This document shows, one piece after another, positions 1 through 8,085 of a stretch of DNA of 64,000 nt (the first letter of the stretch is position 1; each line of letters opens with the position of its first letter). The translations under genes and the position numbers were made by a program. The notes beneath the pieces were generated by a model. The model saw nothing but the letters and a program-made list of their open reading frames with translations, was not told the DNA's origin and searched no databases. Origin of the DNA: Pedobacter lusitanus (GTDB lineage Bacteria > Bacteroidota > Bacteroidia > Sphingobacteriales > Sphingobacteriaceae); NCBI RefSeq assembly GCF_040026395.1, contig NZ_CP157278.1:4836001-4900000 (forward strand), given 5' to 3'.

Positions 1-43
1 CAAAGAACTTAAACCATAATAATTCTATTATATAAAGATTAAT

Positions 44-1528
44 ATGAAGAAGATTTTAATTGCCAACAGGGGCGAGATTGCATTGCGTATCATGCGTTCT
101 GCAAAAGAAATGGGCATATTGACTGTCGCTGTATTTTCTGAAGCCGACAGAGAAGCCCTTCACGTACGTTATGCAGACGAAGCTATTTTTATTGGCCCTG
201 CACCTGCAAGCCAGTCTTATCTGGTAGGACAAAAGATTATAGACGCCTGTATAACCACAGGTGCTGAAGCTATACATCCTGGATATGGATTCTTATCAGA
301 AAACGCCGAATTTGCCAGGATGGTGAAAGATGCCGGACTGATTCTAATAGGGCCTTCACCAGAAGCGATGGCAACAATGGGCAATAAATTATCTGCTAAA
401 GCTGCCGCATTGAAATATCATATTCCTATGGTTCCCGGAACCGAAGAAGCCATTACTGATATAGAAGAAGCTAAACGCAGGGCACAGGAAGTTGGCTTTC
501 CGATTCTGATTAAGGCTGCCGCAGGCGGAGGAGGAAAAGGGATGCGTATTGTAGAAGAACTGGCTGTTTTTGAAGAGCAGATGCAGCTGGCGGTAAGTGA
601 AGCCAAATCCGCATTTGGTGATGGAGCAGTTTTTATAGAAAGATATGTTTCATCACCCAGACATATCGAAATACAGGTATTGGGAGATAATCATGGAAAT
701 ATAGTTCATCTTTTTGAAAGAGAATGCTCTATTCAGCGAAGACATCAGAAGGTCATTGAAGAAGCACCTTCCAGTGTGCTCACTCCTGAAATCAGAGAGA
801 AAATGGGTAAATGTGCTGTAGACGTTGCCAGATCTGTTAATTATACCGGAGCAGGTACTGTAGAGTTTATTTTAGATGAAAACCTGGATTTCTTTTTTCT
901 GGAAATGAATACCCGTTTGCAGGTAGAACATCCGGTTACAGAATTAATTACCGGGCTTGATCTGGTTAAAGAACAGATTAAAATAGCCAGGGGCGAGAAA
1001 TTGAGCTATAGCCAGGAGGATTTAAAAATTAACGGACATGCCGTGGAACTCAGAGTTTATGCAGAAGATCCGCAGCATAATTTCCTTCCGGACATTGGCA
1101 TATTAAAGACTTACCGCACGCCAAAAGGGAATGGAGTCAGAGTAGATGATGGATTTGAACAGGGGATGGAAATTCCTGTTTACTATGATCCAATGATTGC
1201 CAAGCTGATTACCTATGGTGCAAACCGGGAGGAAGCTATTTCCAGAATGAGCCGTGCGATTTCAGAATATGACATTACAGGCATTCAAACTACTTTGAAC
1301 TTTGGTAAATTTGTCATGGGACATGAGGCTTTTACTTCCGGAAATTTTGATACCCATTTCGTAAGTAAATATTTTAACCCACAGGACAGGGAAAAAACAG
1401 AAGAAGATGAAGCCCTTATTGCGGCTATAGTTGCACTGAAAAACCTGAAGAAGAAAAAAAGCACTGCAGTAACAGAAACGGCAGGCGGGACAACCAGTAA
1501 CTGGCTTAAAAACCGGACAAAATATTAG
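44..1528 (+). CDS. accC: Acetyl-CoA carboxylase, biotin carboxylase subunit
   Basis: Carboxylates the biotin on the carrier protein AccB using ATP and bicarbonate, the first half-reaction of fatty-acid synthesis, in the cytoplasm. The N-terminus MKKILIANRGEIALR is the biotin carboxylase N-domain, and the ATP-grasp glycine loop GGGGKGMRIVE lies near residues 161-171. ERECSIQRRHQK and the NTRLQVEHPVTE motif follow, and the biotin carboxylase C-domain fills about 330-445. At 494 residues it is about 45 longer than the Escherichia coli protein; the extra is a Lys/Thr/Ser-rich tail. ribE starts 5 bases after the stop, so the two are probably co-transcribed. An accB gene would be expected just upstream, outside the window. 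Identification is firm. Confidence 0.95.
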   Translation: MKKILIANRGEIALRIMRSAKEMGILTVAVFSEADREALHVRYADEAIFIGPAPASQSYLVGQKIIDACITTGAEAIHPGYGFLSENAEFARMVKDAGLILIGPSPEAMATMGNKLSAKAAALKYHIPMVPGTEEAITDIEEAKRRAQEVGFPILIKAAAGGGGKGMRIVEELAVFEEQMQLAVSEAKSAFGDGAVFIERYVSSPRHIEIQVLGDNHGNIVHLFERECSIQRRHQKVIEEAPSSVLTPEIREKMGKCAVDVARSVNYTGAGTVEFILDENLDFFFLEMNTRLQVEHPVTELITGLDLVKEQIKIARGEKLSYSQEDLKINGHAVELRVYAEDPQHNFLPDIGILKTYRTPKGNGVRVDDGFEQGMEIPVYYDPMIAKLITYGANREEAISRMSRAISEYDITGIQTTLNFGKFVMGHEAFTSGNFDTHFVSKYFNPQDREKTEEDEALIAAIVALKNLKKKKSTAVTETAGGTTSNWLKNRTKY

Positions 1529-1533
1529 AATTT

Positions 1534-2118
1534 ATGTTTACAGGCATTATTGAAACACTAGGAACAGTTAAAGAGATCAGAGTAGAAGGAACAAACATTC
1601 ATTATACAATTGAATCTGCGCTTAGTCACGAATTGAAAATTGATCAGAGTGTATCGCATAACGGCGTATGTCTGACAGTAGTAGCAATTAATGAGCGTAC
1701 CCATACGGTTACTGCAATCCAGGAGACCCTGGAGAAAAGTAATATGCAGCACCTGACCGAAGGAATGAAGGTGAATCTGGAAAGATGTATGCAGATGAAT
1801 GGCCGTCTTGACGGGCATATAGTTCAGGGACATGTGGACCAGACGGCTGTATGTGTACGGAGAGAAGAACTTGATGGGAGCTGGGAGTACCGTTTTAAAT
1901 ACGATAGCAGTAAGGGAAATGTAACTGTGGAAAAAGGATCTGTATCGGTAAATGGAATTAGTCTTACCGTAGTCAATTCTGCTGAAGATGAATTCTCTGT
2001 GTTTATCATTCCATATACTTTTGAACATACCAATTTACAGGAAGTAAATACCGGAGATACAGTGAATCTTGAGTTTGATATTATAGGTAAATATGTAGCC
2101 CGCTTAATCAATAAATAA
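1534..2118 (+). CDS. ribE: Riboflavin synthase alpha chain
   Basis: Dismutates two 6,7-dimethyl-8-ribityllumazine molecules to riboflavin, the last step of vitamin B2 synthesis. The 194-residue protein shows the internal duplication of the family: the first lumazine-binding repeat begins MFTGIIETLGTV and carries NGVCLTVV, and the second (from about residue 98) carries NGISLTVV. Length is typical (about 195-215). It follows accC by 5 bases and is the last gene of that pair; a strong terminator-like hairpin lies after the next small gene. The functional link with accC is positional only. Confidence 0.95.
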   Translation: MFTGIIETLGTVKEIRVEGTNIHYTIESALSHELKIDQSVSHNGVCLTVVAINERTHTVTAIQETLEKSNMQHLTEGMKVNLERCMQMNGRLDGHIVQGHVDQTAVCVRREELDGSWEYRFKYDSSKGNVTVEKGSVSVNGISLTVVNSAEDEFSVFIIPYTFEHTNLQEVNTGDTVNLEFDIIGKYVARLINK

Positions 2119-2196
2119 ACAGAATTCAAATCTATGGCAAGGTAATTGGTTGATATTGACTGTAAATATTTACATCATAATTTAAAATACAATTAT

Positions 2197-2496
2197 ATGG
2201 ATACCTTAAAGAAGTTTGAATTGATGGAGAAAATTGTAAGAGAATTAGAAGACTTACAGCATTCACAACAGGCAATTATTCAAAAGATAGGAAAAATTGA
2301 AGTTGATAATATTGAGTTAAGTGACAAAAAACTGGATAAAGATTTACCGGATATGCATCAACGGGTTGCTGATAACTTAGATACCATTGTAGAGATACTG
2401 GCATATTTTGCAGATAAAACTCAGAATTTCGGAAATAAAAATAATGTTGATGCGCTGAAAGAAAGGCAAATCATTAATGATGCAACCAAAGGATAG
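2197..2496 (+). CDS. Small helical protein of unknown function
   Basis: A 99-residue, highly charged and mostly helical protein (MDTLKKFELMEKIVRELEDLQ...), probably coiled coil, with no signal peptide, membrane segment or cysteine. I chose the ATG at 2197 over a TTG 51 bases upstream because the upstream codons lack protein-like character and the A-rich stretch before this ATG is typical of Bacteroidota starts. It lies downstream of ribE in the same direction and is followed by a hairpin terminator at 2521. I do not recognise the family. Confidence 0.7.
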   Translation: MDTLKKFELMEKIVRELEDLQHSQQAIIQKIGKIEVDNIELSDKKLDKDLPDMHQRVADNLDTIVEILAYFADKTQNFGNKNNVDALKERQIINDATKG

Positions 2497-2520
2497 TCAA
2501 TAAATTGATTGCATTACCAG

Positions 2521-2557
2521 AAGGGACTGTTCTGAAAAGAATGGTCCCTTTTTTATA
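2521..2557 (+). terminator. Rho-independent terminator after the small gene at 2197
   Basis: A 13-bp stem (two G-T wobbles) closed by a GAAA tetraloop, arms 2521-2533 and 2538-2550, followed by a run of T. It ends the accC-ribE-small-gene direction. The histidine kinase converges from the right and stops at 2575, so it may also use this hairpin. Confidence 0.85.
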
Positions 2558-2574
2558 CTGCCGGATTCAGGTTT

Positions 2575-4341
2575 TTACAAAGACCGTCTGGGAATCTGAA
2601 GTTTGAAGGTAGTTCCTTTACCCAGCTCACTTTCGATATGAATACTGCCTTCATTTCTGGCCATAAAGTCCCAGCAGACCATCAGTCCTATTCCTGTTCC
2701 TTTTTCATTCTGTGTTCCTCTGCTGGAGAAGTTCTCTCCCTTAAATATCTTTTGAATATTTTCAAAGGCGATACCAACACCGTTATCCTGAATATTCAGT
2801 CCTATATAATCGGGATTTAAATAAGTAGCAGAAATATTGATCCTGCAGTTCTCATGACAGAATTTGATCGCATTGATAATCAGATTTCTGATCACGATCT
2901 GCATCATCAGCAGGTCGGCATGGGCAGTCAGATCATCAGCCAGCTGCTGGATAATTTCTATTTTTTTTCCTGTAGCTGCTTTAAGATGATAATTGACTTC
3001 CGTATTGATCAGATTTTTCAGATCAAAAAGATCCTTATTGATTCCATATCCTTTAAGCTGGCTTCTTGACCAGTGCAGGATATTTTCCAGGAGGTCTGTT
3101 GTATAAGAAATATCTTTGGTAAGCGTAGGAGAGAGGTCTTTAAACTCTTCAGCACTTATCGTATCATCAGAAGTCATTTTTAGTACTTCTGCAAGATTTA
3201 ACAGCGGGCCTCTCAGATCATGTGCCATAATAGAGAATATTCTGTCCTTTAACTGGTTCAGCTTTTGCAGCTCTTCTGCCTGGCGTTTGGATTTCAGTGC
3301 TTCCTGTCTGACATTGGTTAAATCCTGTAGCTTGATAATGGTTGCATTACGGTTTAACTTATTCTCGTTTAAAAAGCAGATATCAGCTTCCAGATCAAAT
3401 ACACCATTAGCTGTATGCACGAGTAATTCTACTTTTCCGGATTCCTGATGATTGAGCAGATCCAGGAGTTCTGGCTGATATTGCAGTAATTCATTAATGT
3501 CTTTACCTATGATTTTATCAGAATGATACACACTGATGTATTTTTTGAATGCAGAGTTGTAATCTATAACCCGGTTCCGGTAATCCAGTACGATAAATCC
3601 ATCCTGCATCAGCTCCAGAACCTTTTCTCTGGCAACCGGCAGGACACTCAGAAATTTAAACCGGTAAATGGCAATAAAGATCAGGAAAGTGGAGAGCTGA
3701 AAAGCAAAAGGAGTAATATCCAGATTGGGTATAGGTCTTAATCCTACCAGATAAGAGAAGTTTGCCAGCCATGGAATCATGGCTGCGGTTAGGATAACCT
3801 GGTTTTGTTTTTTATAAATCCGGTCAGAATTTCTGAATTTCCTGATCAGGAAATAATTCCCTACAATAAGCAGGGTATAGAAATAACCGATAAAAAAATA
3901 AAAAGCTATCCCCGGCATAATCTTGAGCATCGGGAAGCTGCCACTGTAATCTACACTAAGCATCTTATAATGCAGATGATGCACATGATTGGTCCATACC
4001 AGTATCAGTGAAAGTATCGGAACAGCAGTGATCAATAATTGATTGCCTGTTTTTTTTAACCATTCTTCTTTTCCCGAAAGATCCATGCAGAACAAAAACC
4101 AGTAAAAAGGGACTGCAACAATTCCTATGTACTCGATGTTGATCAGGAATTTCATTTGGCTCAGCGTGGTGCTTGCCAGTTCAAAACCATAAGCCAGAGA
4201 CCAGATCGAATTGGATAACATCAGGTATCCGACCCAGCGGACTGTCCCCTTTTCATTACTCAGTATGTAACTTGAAAGAAGAAGAGTGATGATGCCGGAA
4301 ATAATCAGGCTTAATGCATAGAGGTTAAAATCAAAATCCAT
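2575..4341 (-). CDS. Membrane sensor histidine kinase with 7TM N-terminus and PAS domain
   Basis: A 588-residue sensor kinase. Residues 1 to about 230 form seven hydrophobic segments resembling the histidine kinase N-terminal 7TM sensor region. A PAS domain follows (about 235-345, starting LELMQDGFIVLDYRNRVID), then a short coiled linker and a dimerisation/phosphoacceptor domain with H374 in SIMAHDLRGPLLNL. The ATPase domain shows the N box (NLIINAIKFC), G1 (DNGVGI) and G2 (GTGIGLMVC). No receiver domain is attached and no response regulator gene is adjacent, so it is an orphan whose signal and partner cannot be told from here. A TAGATTTG box lies 38 bases before the ATG. Confidence 0.9.
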   Translation of the reverse strand: MDFDFNLYALSLIISGIITLLLSSYILSNEKGTVRWVGYLMLSNSIWSLAYGFELASTTLSQMKFLINIEYIGIVAVPFYWFLFCMDLSGKEEWLKKTGNQLLITAVPILSLILVWTNHVHHLHYKMLSVDYSGSFPMLKIMPGIAFYFFIGYFYTLLIVGNYFLIRKFRNSDRIYKKQNQVILTAAMIPWLANFSYLVGLRPIPNLDITPFAFQLSTFLIFIAIYRFKFLSVLPVAREKVLELMQDGFIVLDYRNRVIDYNSAFKKYISVYHSDKIIGKDINELLQYQPELLDLLNHQESGKVELLVHTANGVFDLEADICFLNENKLNRNATIIKLQDLTNVRQEALKSKRQAEELQKLNQLKDRIFSIMAHDLRGPLLNLAEVLKMTSDDTISAEEFKDLSPTLTKDISYTTDLLENILHWSRSQLKGYGINKDLFDLKNLINTEVNYHLKAATGKKIEIIQQLADDLTAHADLLMMQIVIRNLIINAIKFCHENCRINISATYLNPDYIGLNIQDNGVGIAFENIQKIFKGENFSSRGTQNEKGTGIGLMVCWDFMARNEGSIHIESELGKGTTFKLQIPRRSL

Positions 4342-4379
4342 TAGAATACTGATTGTTGCATGTGGTTTGAGGGCATCAA

Positions 4380-4387
4380 CAAATCTA
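4380..4387 (-). promoter_or_regulatory. Predicted -7 box (TAGATTTG) of the histidine kinase gene
   Basis: On the minus strand the sequence reads TAGATTTG, matching the Bacteroidota -7 consensus TAnnTTTG, 38 bases before the ATG at 4341. I did not find a clear TTTG at the -33 spacing, so this is a motif match only. Confidence 0.45.
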
Positions 4388-4510
4388 TGAAATAAGGCCC
4401 GATTAATTTAAATTGACGTAATTTAGTTTGCAAAAAAAATATTCCTAATTTTACTCAATATAAAACAGCTGATGTTTTATTAAAATTGATAAATAAACAA
4501 ATAAAAATTT

Positions 4511-5110
4511 ATGAAAAAAATAATCCTATTCTCATTGTTTATCTGCTTTAGTGCAGTTGCCTTCGGCCAGATATTACCAACTTTTCAGTTTGGTGTAAAA
4601 GGAGGAGCCAATCTTTCTAAACTAAGCAGTCATAACACATTCAGCAGTGATAACTCAGCTGGTTACTATGCGGGTGTTTGGGCAAGAATCGGTGCAGCTG
4701 GCATACACTTCCAGCCAGAGCTTTATTTGTCGGGTAAAAACACAAAGATGACCAGTAACGATCCTGCAAGTGTTGGTCAGGAAAACAAAGTTAAATTTAC
4801 AAGTCTTGATGTACCATTGTTAATTGGAACCAAGATTGGTGCTGCCGGTATTGGCGTGCGTTTAAATACAGGTCCTGTAGTTTCATTTATCCTGGATGAT
4901 AAACAATCCCTTGGAGATGCAACAGGTAATATTTTTAGAGGTGACTTTAAAAAACAGGCTGTAGCATGGCAATTTGGTGCTGGTGTTGATATTGGTAAAT
5001 TAGGTGTAGATCTTAGATACGAAGCTGGTATTACAAAGCTGGGAAAACAAAACTATGATGGTCAGAGACTGAACTTATTTACCTTGGGACTTGCGTTAAG
5101 ACTGTTCTAA
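4511..5110 (+). CDS. Outer-membrane beta-barrel protein (PorT-like family)
   Basis: A 199-residue protein with a clear signal peptide (MKKIILFSLFICFSAVAFGQ) and alternating amphipathic strands, including QFGVKGGANLSKL near the mature N-terminus, which is typical of the Bacteroidota outer-membrane beta-barrel/PorT-like family. It ends in a strand with terminal phenylalanine (LGLALRLF), as expected for an outer-membrane barrel. It is a single-gene unit: divergent from the histidine kinase and closed by a hairpin terminator at 5136. Substrate or partner unknown. Confidence 0.82.
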   Translation: MKKIILFSLFICFSAVAFGQILPTFQFGVKGGANLSKLSSHNTFSSDNSAGYYAGVWARIGAAGIHFQPELYLSGKNTKMTSNDPASVGQENKVKFTSLDVPLLIGTKIGAAGIGVRLNTGPVVSFILDDKQSLGDATGNIFRGDFKKQAVAWQFGAGVDIGKLGVDLRYEAGITKLGKQNYDGQRLNLFTLGLALRLF

Positions 5111-5135
5111 AAATCAGTGCTGTAAAATATGACAT

Positions 5136-5172
5136 AAAGGGGTGAGCCATGCAGGCTTACCCCTTTATTTTT
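5136..5172 (+). terminator. Terminator of the beta-barrel gene
   Basis: Arms 5136-5148 and 5154-5166 pair over 13 positions (one wobble) around the loop ATGCA. The downstream side is T-rich (ATTTTTGG). It lies 26 bases after the stop codon. Confidence 0.8.
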
Positions 5173-5177
5173 GGCTT

Positions 5178-5185
5178 TAAATTTG
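5178..5185 (+). promoter_or_regulatory. Predicted -7 box (TAAATTTG) before the gene at 5222
   Basis: TAAATTTG matches the TAnnTTTG consensus 36 bases before the ATG at 5222 and directly after the preceding terminator, which fits a separate transcript. Confidence 0.5.
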
Positions 5186-5221
5186 CAGAGGTAATCTTCC
5201 CTAACCTTAAATCCTTCAGCT

Positions 5222-5500
5222 ATGAGTATCAAAGAGTTATTATTGAATGGAACAAGCTTTTTATTGCTAATGAAAGAGTATGCTATCGACATCGCCGATA
5301 TTAAAATTAAGGACGAAGATGTAATAGCTGACCAATTTTTGCAACACCCCGAGGTCAGTAAGGAGAGTATTTGTATCGAAGGGAAAAATAAAGATGGAAT
5401 AATTAATTTTTTTGGCACCCTTCATTATAACCTTCTGAATAAATTAGCAGTCTTTGAGATGCATGGCTTTGAGCGGACGGCAATGCAGGAACTGACTTAG
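5222..5500 (+). CDS. Small protein of unknown function (92 aa)
   Basis: A 92-residue soluble protein starting MSIKELLLNGTSFLLLMKEYAIDIADIKI, with no signal peptide, cysteine cluster or motif that I recognise. Support as a real gene comes from its own TAnnTTTG box at 5178, an ATG start, and a snug convergent arrangement with the YihY-family gene (the two stop codons overlap by 4 bases). The hydrophobic N-terminal stretch is too short and interrupted to be a confident membrane segment. Confidence 0.65.
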   Translation: MSIKELLLNGTSFLLLMKEYAIDIADIKIKDEDVIADQFLQHPEVSKESICIEGKNKDGIINFFGTLHYNLLNKLAVFEMHGFERTAMQELT

Positions 5501-6417
5501 GATGGTTTTAAAACCTCTTTGATTTCATAATTAAACGCACCTTTAACGGGACGTATGGGAGTCTCTTTGGCATCACTCAGTATCTTTACAAAACAAGCCC
5601 CGAAATAAAAAATAAAAGAAGAGTAGAATACAAAAAGCATAATCAGAACAATAGATCCTGATGCCCCATAAATGTTGCCTATATTACTCATCGGCAGGGC
5701 GATACGTAGAATGTATTTCCCTAAGGTGAAAAGTATGCCTGTCAGGATACCCCCTCTGACAGAAGATTTCCAGGTAGGCCTTCCATTAGTGAGAAATCTG
5801 AATAAAACACTAAACCAGGTAGTTACAATAGCAATAAACAGGAGTTGATTTAGTATACTTAAAAAGACATGACCAAAAGTCGGTGCAGCAGTATTGATGT
5901 ACACGCCTATAAATGCCTGGATACTGTCCGTAAGCAATCCTACAAAGAAAAGTATACCTGCCACCAGAATAATCGCCATAGACCTTGCTCTTATTTTTAG
6001 TTTAAACAGGAAGCTGGTCTTATCTTTTATCCCGATAGACCAGATCTGATCCATGGAGTTTTTAATCACTGCAAAAAGTGTGGTAGCAACAAAAAGAAAA
6101 AAGATGAAACTGAGCAGGGTGGCATACCATTCATGATCCATCCCCCTGATATTTCTTAGGGTCTGCCTGATCTGCTGAGTACTGCTGTCATCCAGTAATG
6201 TGCCCAGGCGTTCAAAAATTCTGTTAACCAGTGTTTTCCGGTCTATAAAAAAACCAAACAGGCGGATCAGAATTAATAAGATGGGTGGCAAAGCAAAATT
6301 TGCAAAGAAGGCAGTCGCTCCCGCAAGTCTTAAAGGGTCATTCTTTTGAAACAGTTTAAATGCTTTCCGAAAATGCACGGTAAAAATATGAACGTTCTGG
6401 ATAGTATTGTTAAACAT
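5497..6417 (-). CDS. YihY/BrkB-family inner-membrane protein
   Basis: A 306-residue polytopic membrane protein with about six hydrophobic segments. It contains the family hallmarks: an early LAGATAFFANFALPPI segment, a middle region with amphipathic helices, and GASGSIVLIMLFVFYSSFIFYFGACF near the C-terminus. The family was once called ribonuclease BN but is not an established nuclease; its molecular function is unsettled. Its 3' end overlaps the stop of the convergent small gene by 4 bases. The long upstream gap (6418-6904) holds several repeats and hairpins. Confidence 0.85.
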   Translation of the reverse strand: MFNNTIQNVHIFTVHFRKAFKLFQKNDPLRLAGATAFFANFALPPILLILIRLFGFFIDRKTLVNRIFERLGTLLDDSSTQQIRQTLRNIRGMDHEWYATLLSFIFFLFVATTLFAVIKNSMDQIWSIGIKDKTSFLFKLKIRARSMAIILVAGILFFVGLLTDSIQAFIGVYINTAAPTFGHVFLSILNQLLFIAIVTTWFSVLFRFLTNGRPTWKSSVRGGILTGILFTLGKYILRIALPMSNIGNIYGASGSIVLIMLFVFYSSFIFYFGACFVKILSDAKETPIRPVKGAFNYEIKEVLKPS

Positions 6418-6522
6418 GCCTCTCTGGTTGCCGGTGAAGCCCGAAAGTACTTATTTTTTCCGAATGAAAAGATATAAAAAAAGATTGGTGGTAAGAAAAA
6501 ACACAGACTACTGTGCTTTTAT

Positions 6523-6580
6523 ACCAGGGAGATCCCGTGGGAGACCCTAAGGCCTTCCCACGAGGTATACCTGGTTTTTT
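6523..6580 (+). terminator. Imperfect long hairpin with T tract
   Basis: ACCAGG (6523-6528) pairs with CCTGGT (6570-6575). After a mismatched stretch the stem continues CGTGGGA (6536-6542) with TCCCACG (6555-6561). The T tract follows on the plus strand. No plus-strand gene ends nearby, so either it terminates an unannotated transcript or it is a repeat-type hairpin rather than a terminator. Confidence 0.4.
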
Positions 6581-6712
6581 AAGAACAATTTAGCTAAACA
6601 CACCACATAATTAACTAAACAACACCCCATATAGTTGAGACACTATACAAGTAACACACCATATGTCATTACCCTGAATGATAATGATTGATATGGATAA
6701 ATATTTTATAAA

Positions 6713-6733
6713 CAGGGTGATTAAATCACCCTG
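6713..6733 (-). terminator. Palindrome, possible terminator of hmgA-hppD
   Basis: Arms CAGGGTGATT and AATCACCCTG flank a single central base. On the minus strand the hairpin is followed by the AT-rich TTTATAAAATATTT. It is 172 bases beyond the hppD stop, so it could end the leftward hmgA-hppD transcript; the T tract is imperfect, and a regulatory palindrome for the YihY-family gene is the alternative. Confidence 0.4.
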
Positions 6734-6904
6734 AATTTTTCATGTCAGACAAAGTCAGATAACTCGTCCTGGTATAAGACGCTTAAAAAAGGAAAGCCCC
6801 TATGCGCTTATGATATTTATTTTAAAAAAAATGTGCTTATGTGATGAAATTACTCCTTACCCCCTCAGACAAGGTATTACTGACAACGCACAGCACATTT
6901 TCTT

Positions 6905-8032
6905 TTATAGATTTCCTCTTAATTCCTGTTCGCGTTCCAATGACTCAAACAAAGCTTTAAAGTTTCCTGCACCAAAAGACTGCGCACCTTTTCTTTGAAT
7001 AATCTCAAAAAATAAGGTAGGACGATCCTGAACAGGTTTAGTGAAAATTTGCAGTAAATAACCTTCTTCGTCATAATCTACTAAAATTCCCAGTTCCTGC
7101 AGCGGAGCGATGTCCTCATCAATTTTTCCAACACGTTCCAGTAAAGTATCATAATAGGCTTTTGGCGGAGCACTTAAGAACTCTACACCACGCAATTTCA
7201 TTTCTCTTACTGTTTTGATGATATCATGAGTAGCTACTGCAATATGCTGTACGCCCTCACCCTCATAAAATTCCAGGTATTCTTCGATCTGTGATTTCTT
7301 TTTACCTTCAGCAGGTTCGTTGATCGGGAATTTTACGTAACCATTTTTGTTACTCATCACTTTACTCATTAAAGCAGAGTATTCTGTGTTGATCTGTTTG
7401 TCATCAAAAGAAAGGATGTTTTTAAAGCCCATCACATCTTCATACCACTTTACAGCTTCATTCATTCTGTTCCACCCAACATTTCCTACGCAGTGGTCAA
7501 TATATAAAAGACCAGTGCTACCTGGGGTGTAGCCACCTTCAACCGCAACATAACCAGGCATAAATGCACCTTTATAGTTTTTACGTTCTACAAATAAGTG
7601 GACAGTTTCGCCATAAGTATAAATACCTGCAGTGCGCACTTCTCCGAATTCATCAGTCAGGGTTTTAGGCTCCTGATAGGATACCGCACCACGTTTAACG
7701 GTTTCTTCATAAGATTTGTAGGCATCATCTACCCATAGGGCAAGGATCTTAACCCCATCACCATGTTTTTTGATATGCTCTGCGATTAAACCTTCTGAGT
7801 TCATCGGGGTGGTCAGTACCAATCTGATTTTTCCCTGTTGTAATACATAGGAAGCCCTGTCTCTCAGGCCGGTTTCTGGTCCCGCATACGCCACAGTTTC
7901 AAAACCAAAGGCTGTTTTATAGAAGTGTGCAGATTGTTTGGCATTACCTACATAAAGCTCAAGATGGTCTGTGCCATTAAGCGGCAGGAAATCACGTACT
8001 TCTGTGTCTTTTTCTACAACTAGTGTTTGCAT
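6905..8032 (-). CDS. hppD: 4-Hydroxyphenylpyruvate dioxygenase
   Basis: Converts 4-hydroxyphenylpyruvate to homogentisate with O2 and non-haem iron, in tyrosine breakdown. The 375-residue length is typical. The N-terminal vicinal-oxygen-chelate half starts DHLELYVGNAKQSAHFY. In the catalytic C-terminal half the iron ligands are H180 (LLYIDHCVGNV), H263 (GVQHIAVATHDI) and E343 (TLFFEIIQRKG), and the C-terminal gate sequence with RKGAQSFGAGNFKALFE is present. It is the second gene of the leftward hmgA-hppD pair (53-base gap), next to fumarylacetoacetase and phenylalanine hydroxylase genes, which fits one catabolic route. Confidence 0.96.
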   Translation of the reverse strand: MQTLVVEKDTEVRDFLPLNGTDHLELYVGNAKQSAHFYKTAFGFETVAYAGPETGLRDRASYVLQQGKIRLVLTTPMNSEGLIAEHIKKHGDGVKILALWVDDAYKSYEETVKRGAVSYQEPKTLTDEFGEVRTAGIYTYGETVHLFVERKNYKGAFMPGYVAVEGGYTPGSTGLLYIDHCVGNVGWNRMNEAVKWYEDVMGFKNILSFDDKQINTEYSALMSKVMSNKNGYVKFPINEPAEGKKKSQIEEYLEFYEGEGVQHIAVATHDIIKTVREMKLRGVEFLSAPPKAYYDTLLERVGKIDEDIAPLQELGILVDYDEEGYLLQIFTKPVQDRPTLFFEIIQRKGAQSFGAGNFKALFESLEREQELRGNL

Positions 8033-8085
8033 GTCTTGTTTTTTTATTTTAAAAAAATGTATTTGGGTATAAGGTTAGTTTTGGT

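Larger units (their letters stand above)
6418..6904. other. 487-base intergenic region with hairpins and short direct repeats
   Basis: No convincing gene is visible. From left to right it contains: a small CACAG-ACTA-CTGTG hairpin flanked by A and T runs (6502-6515); a larger imperfect hairpin ending in six T (6523-6580); three imperfect copies of AACACACCATATA starting at 6597, 6621 and 6653; and a near-perfect 21-base palindrome at 6713-6733. It separates the 3' end of hppD from the 5' end of the YihY-family gene, both leftward, so it must hold the hppD terminator and the promoter of the YihY-family gene. Confidence 0.6.
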
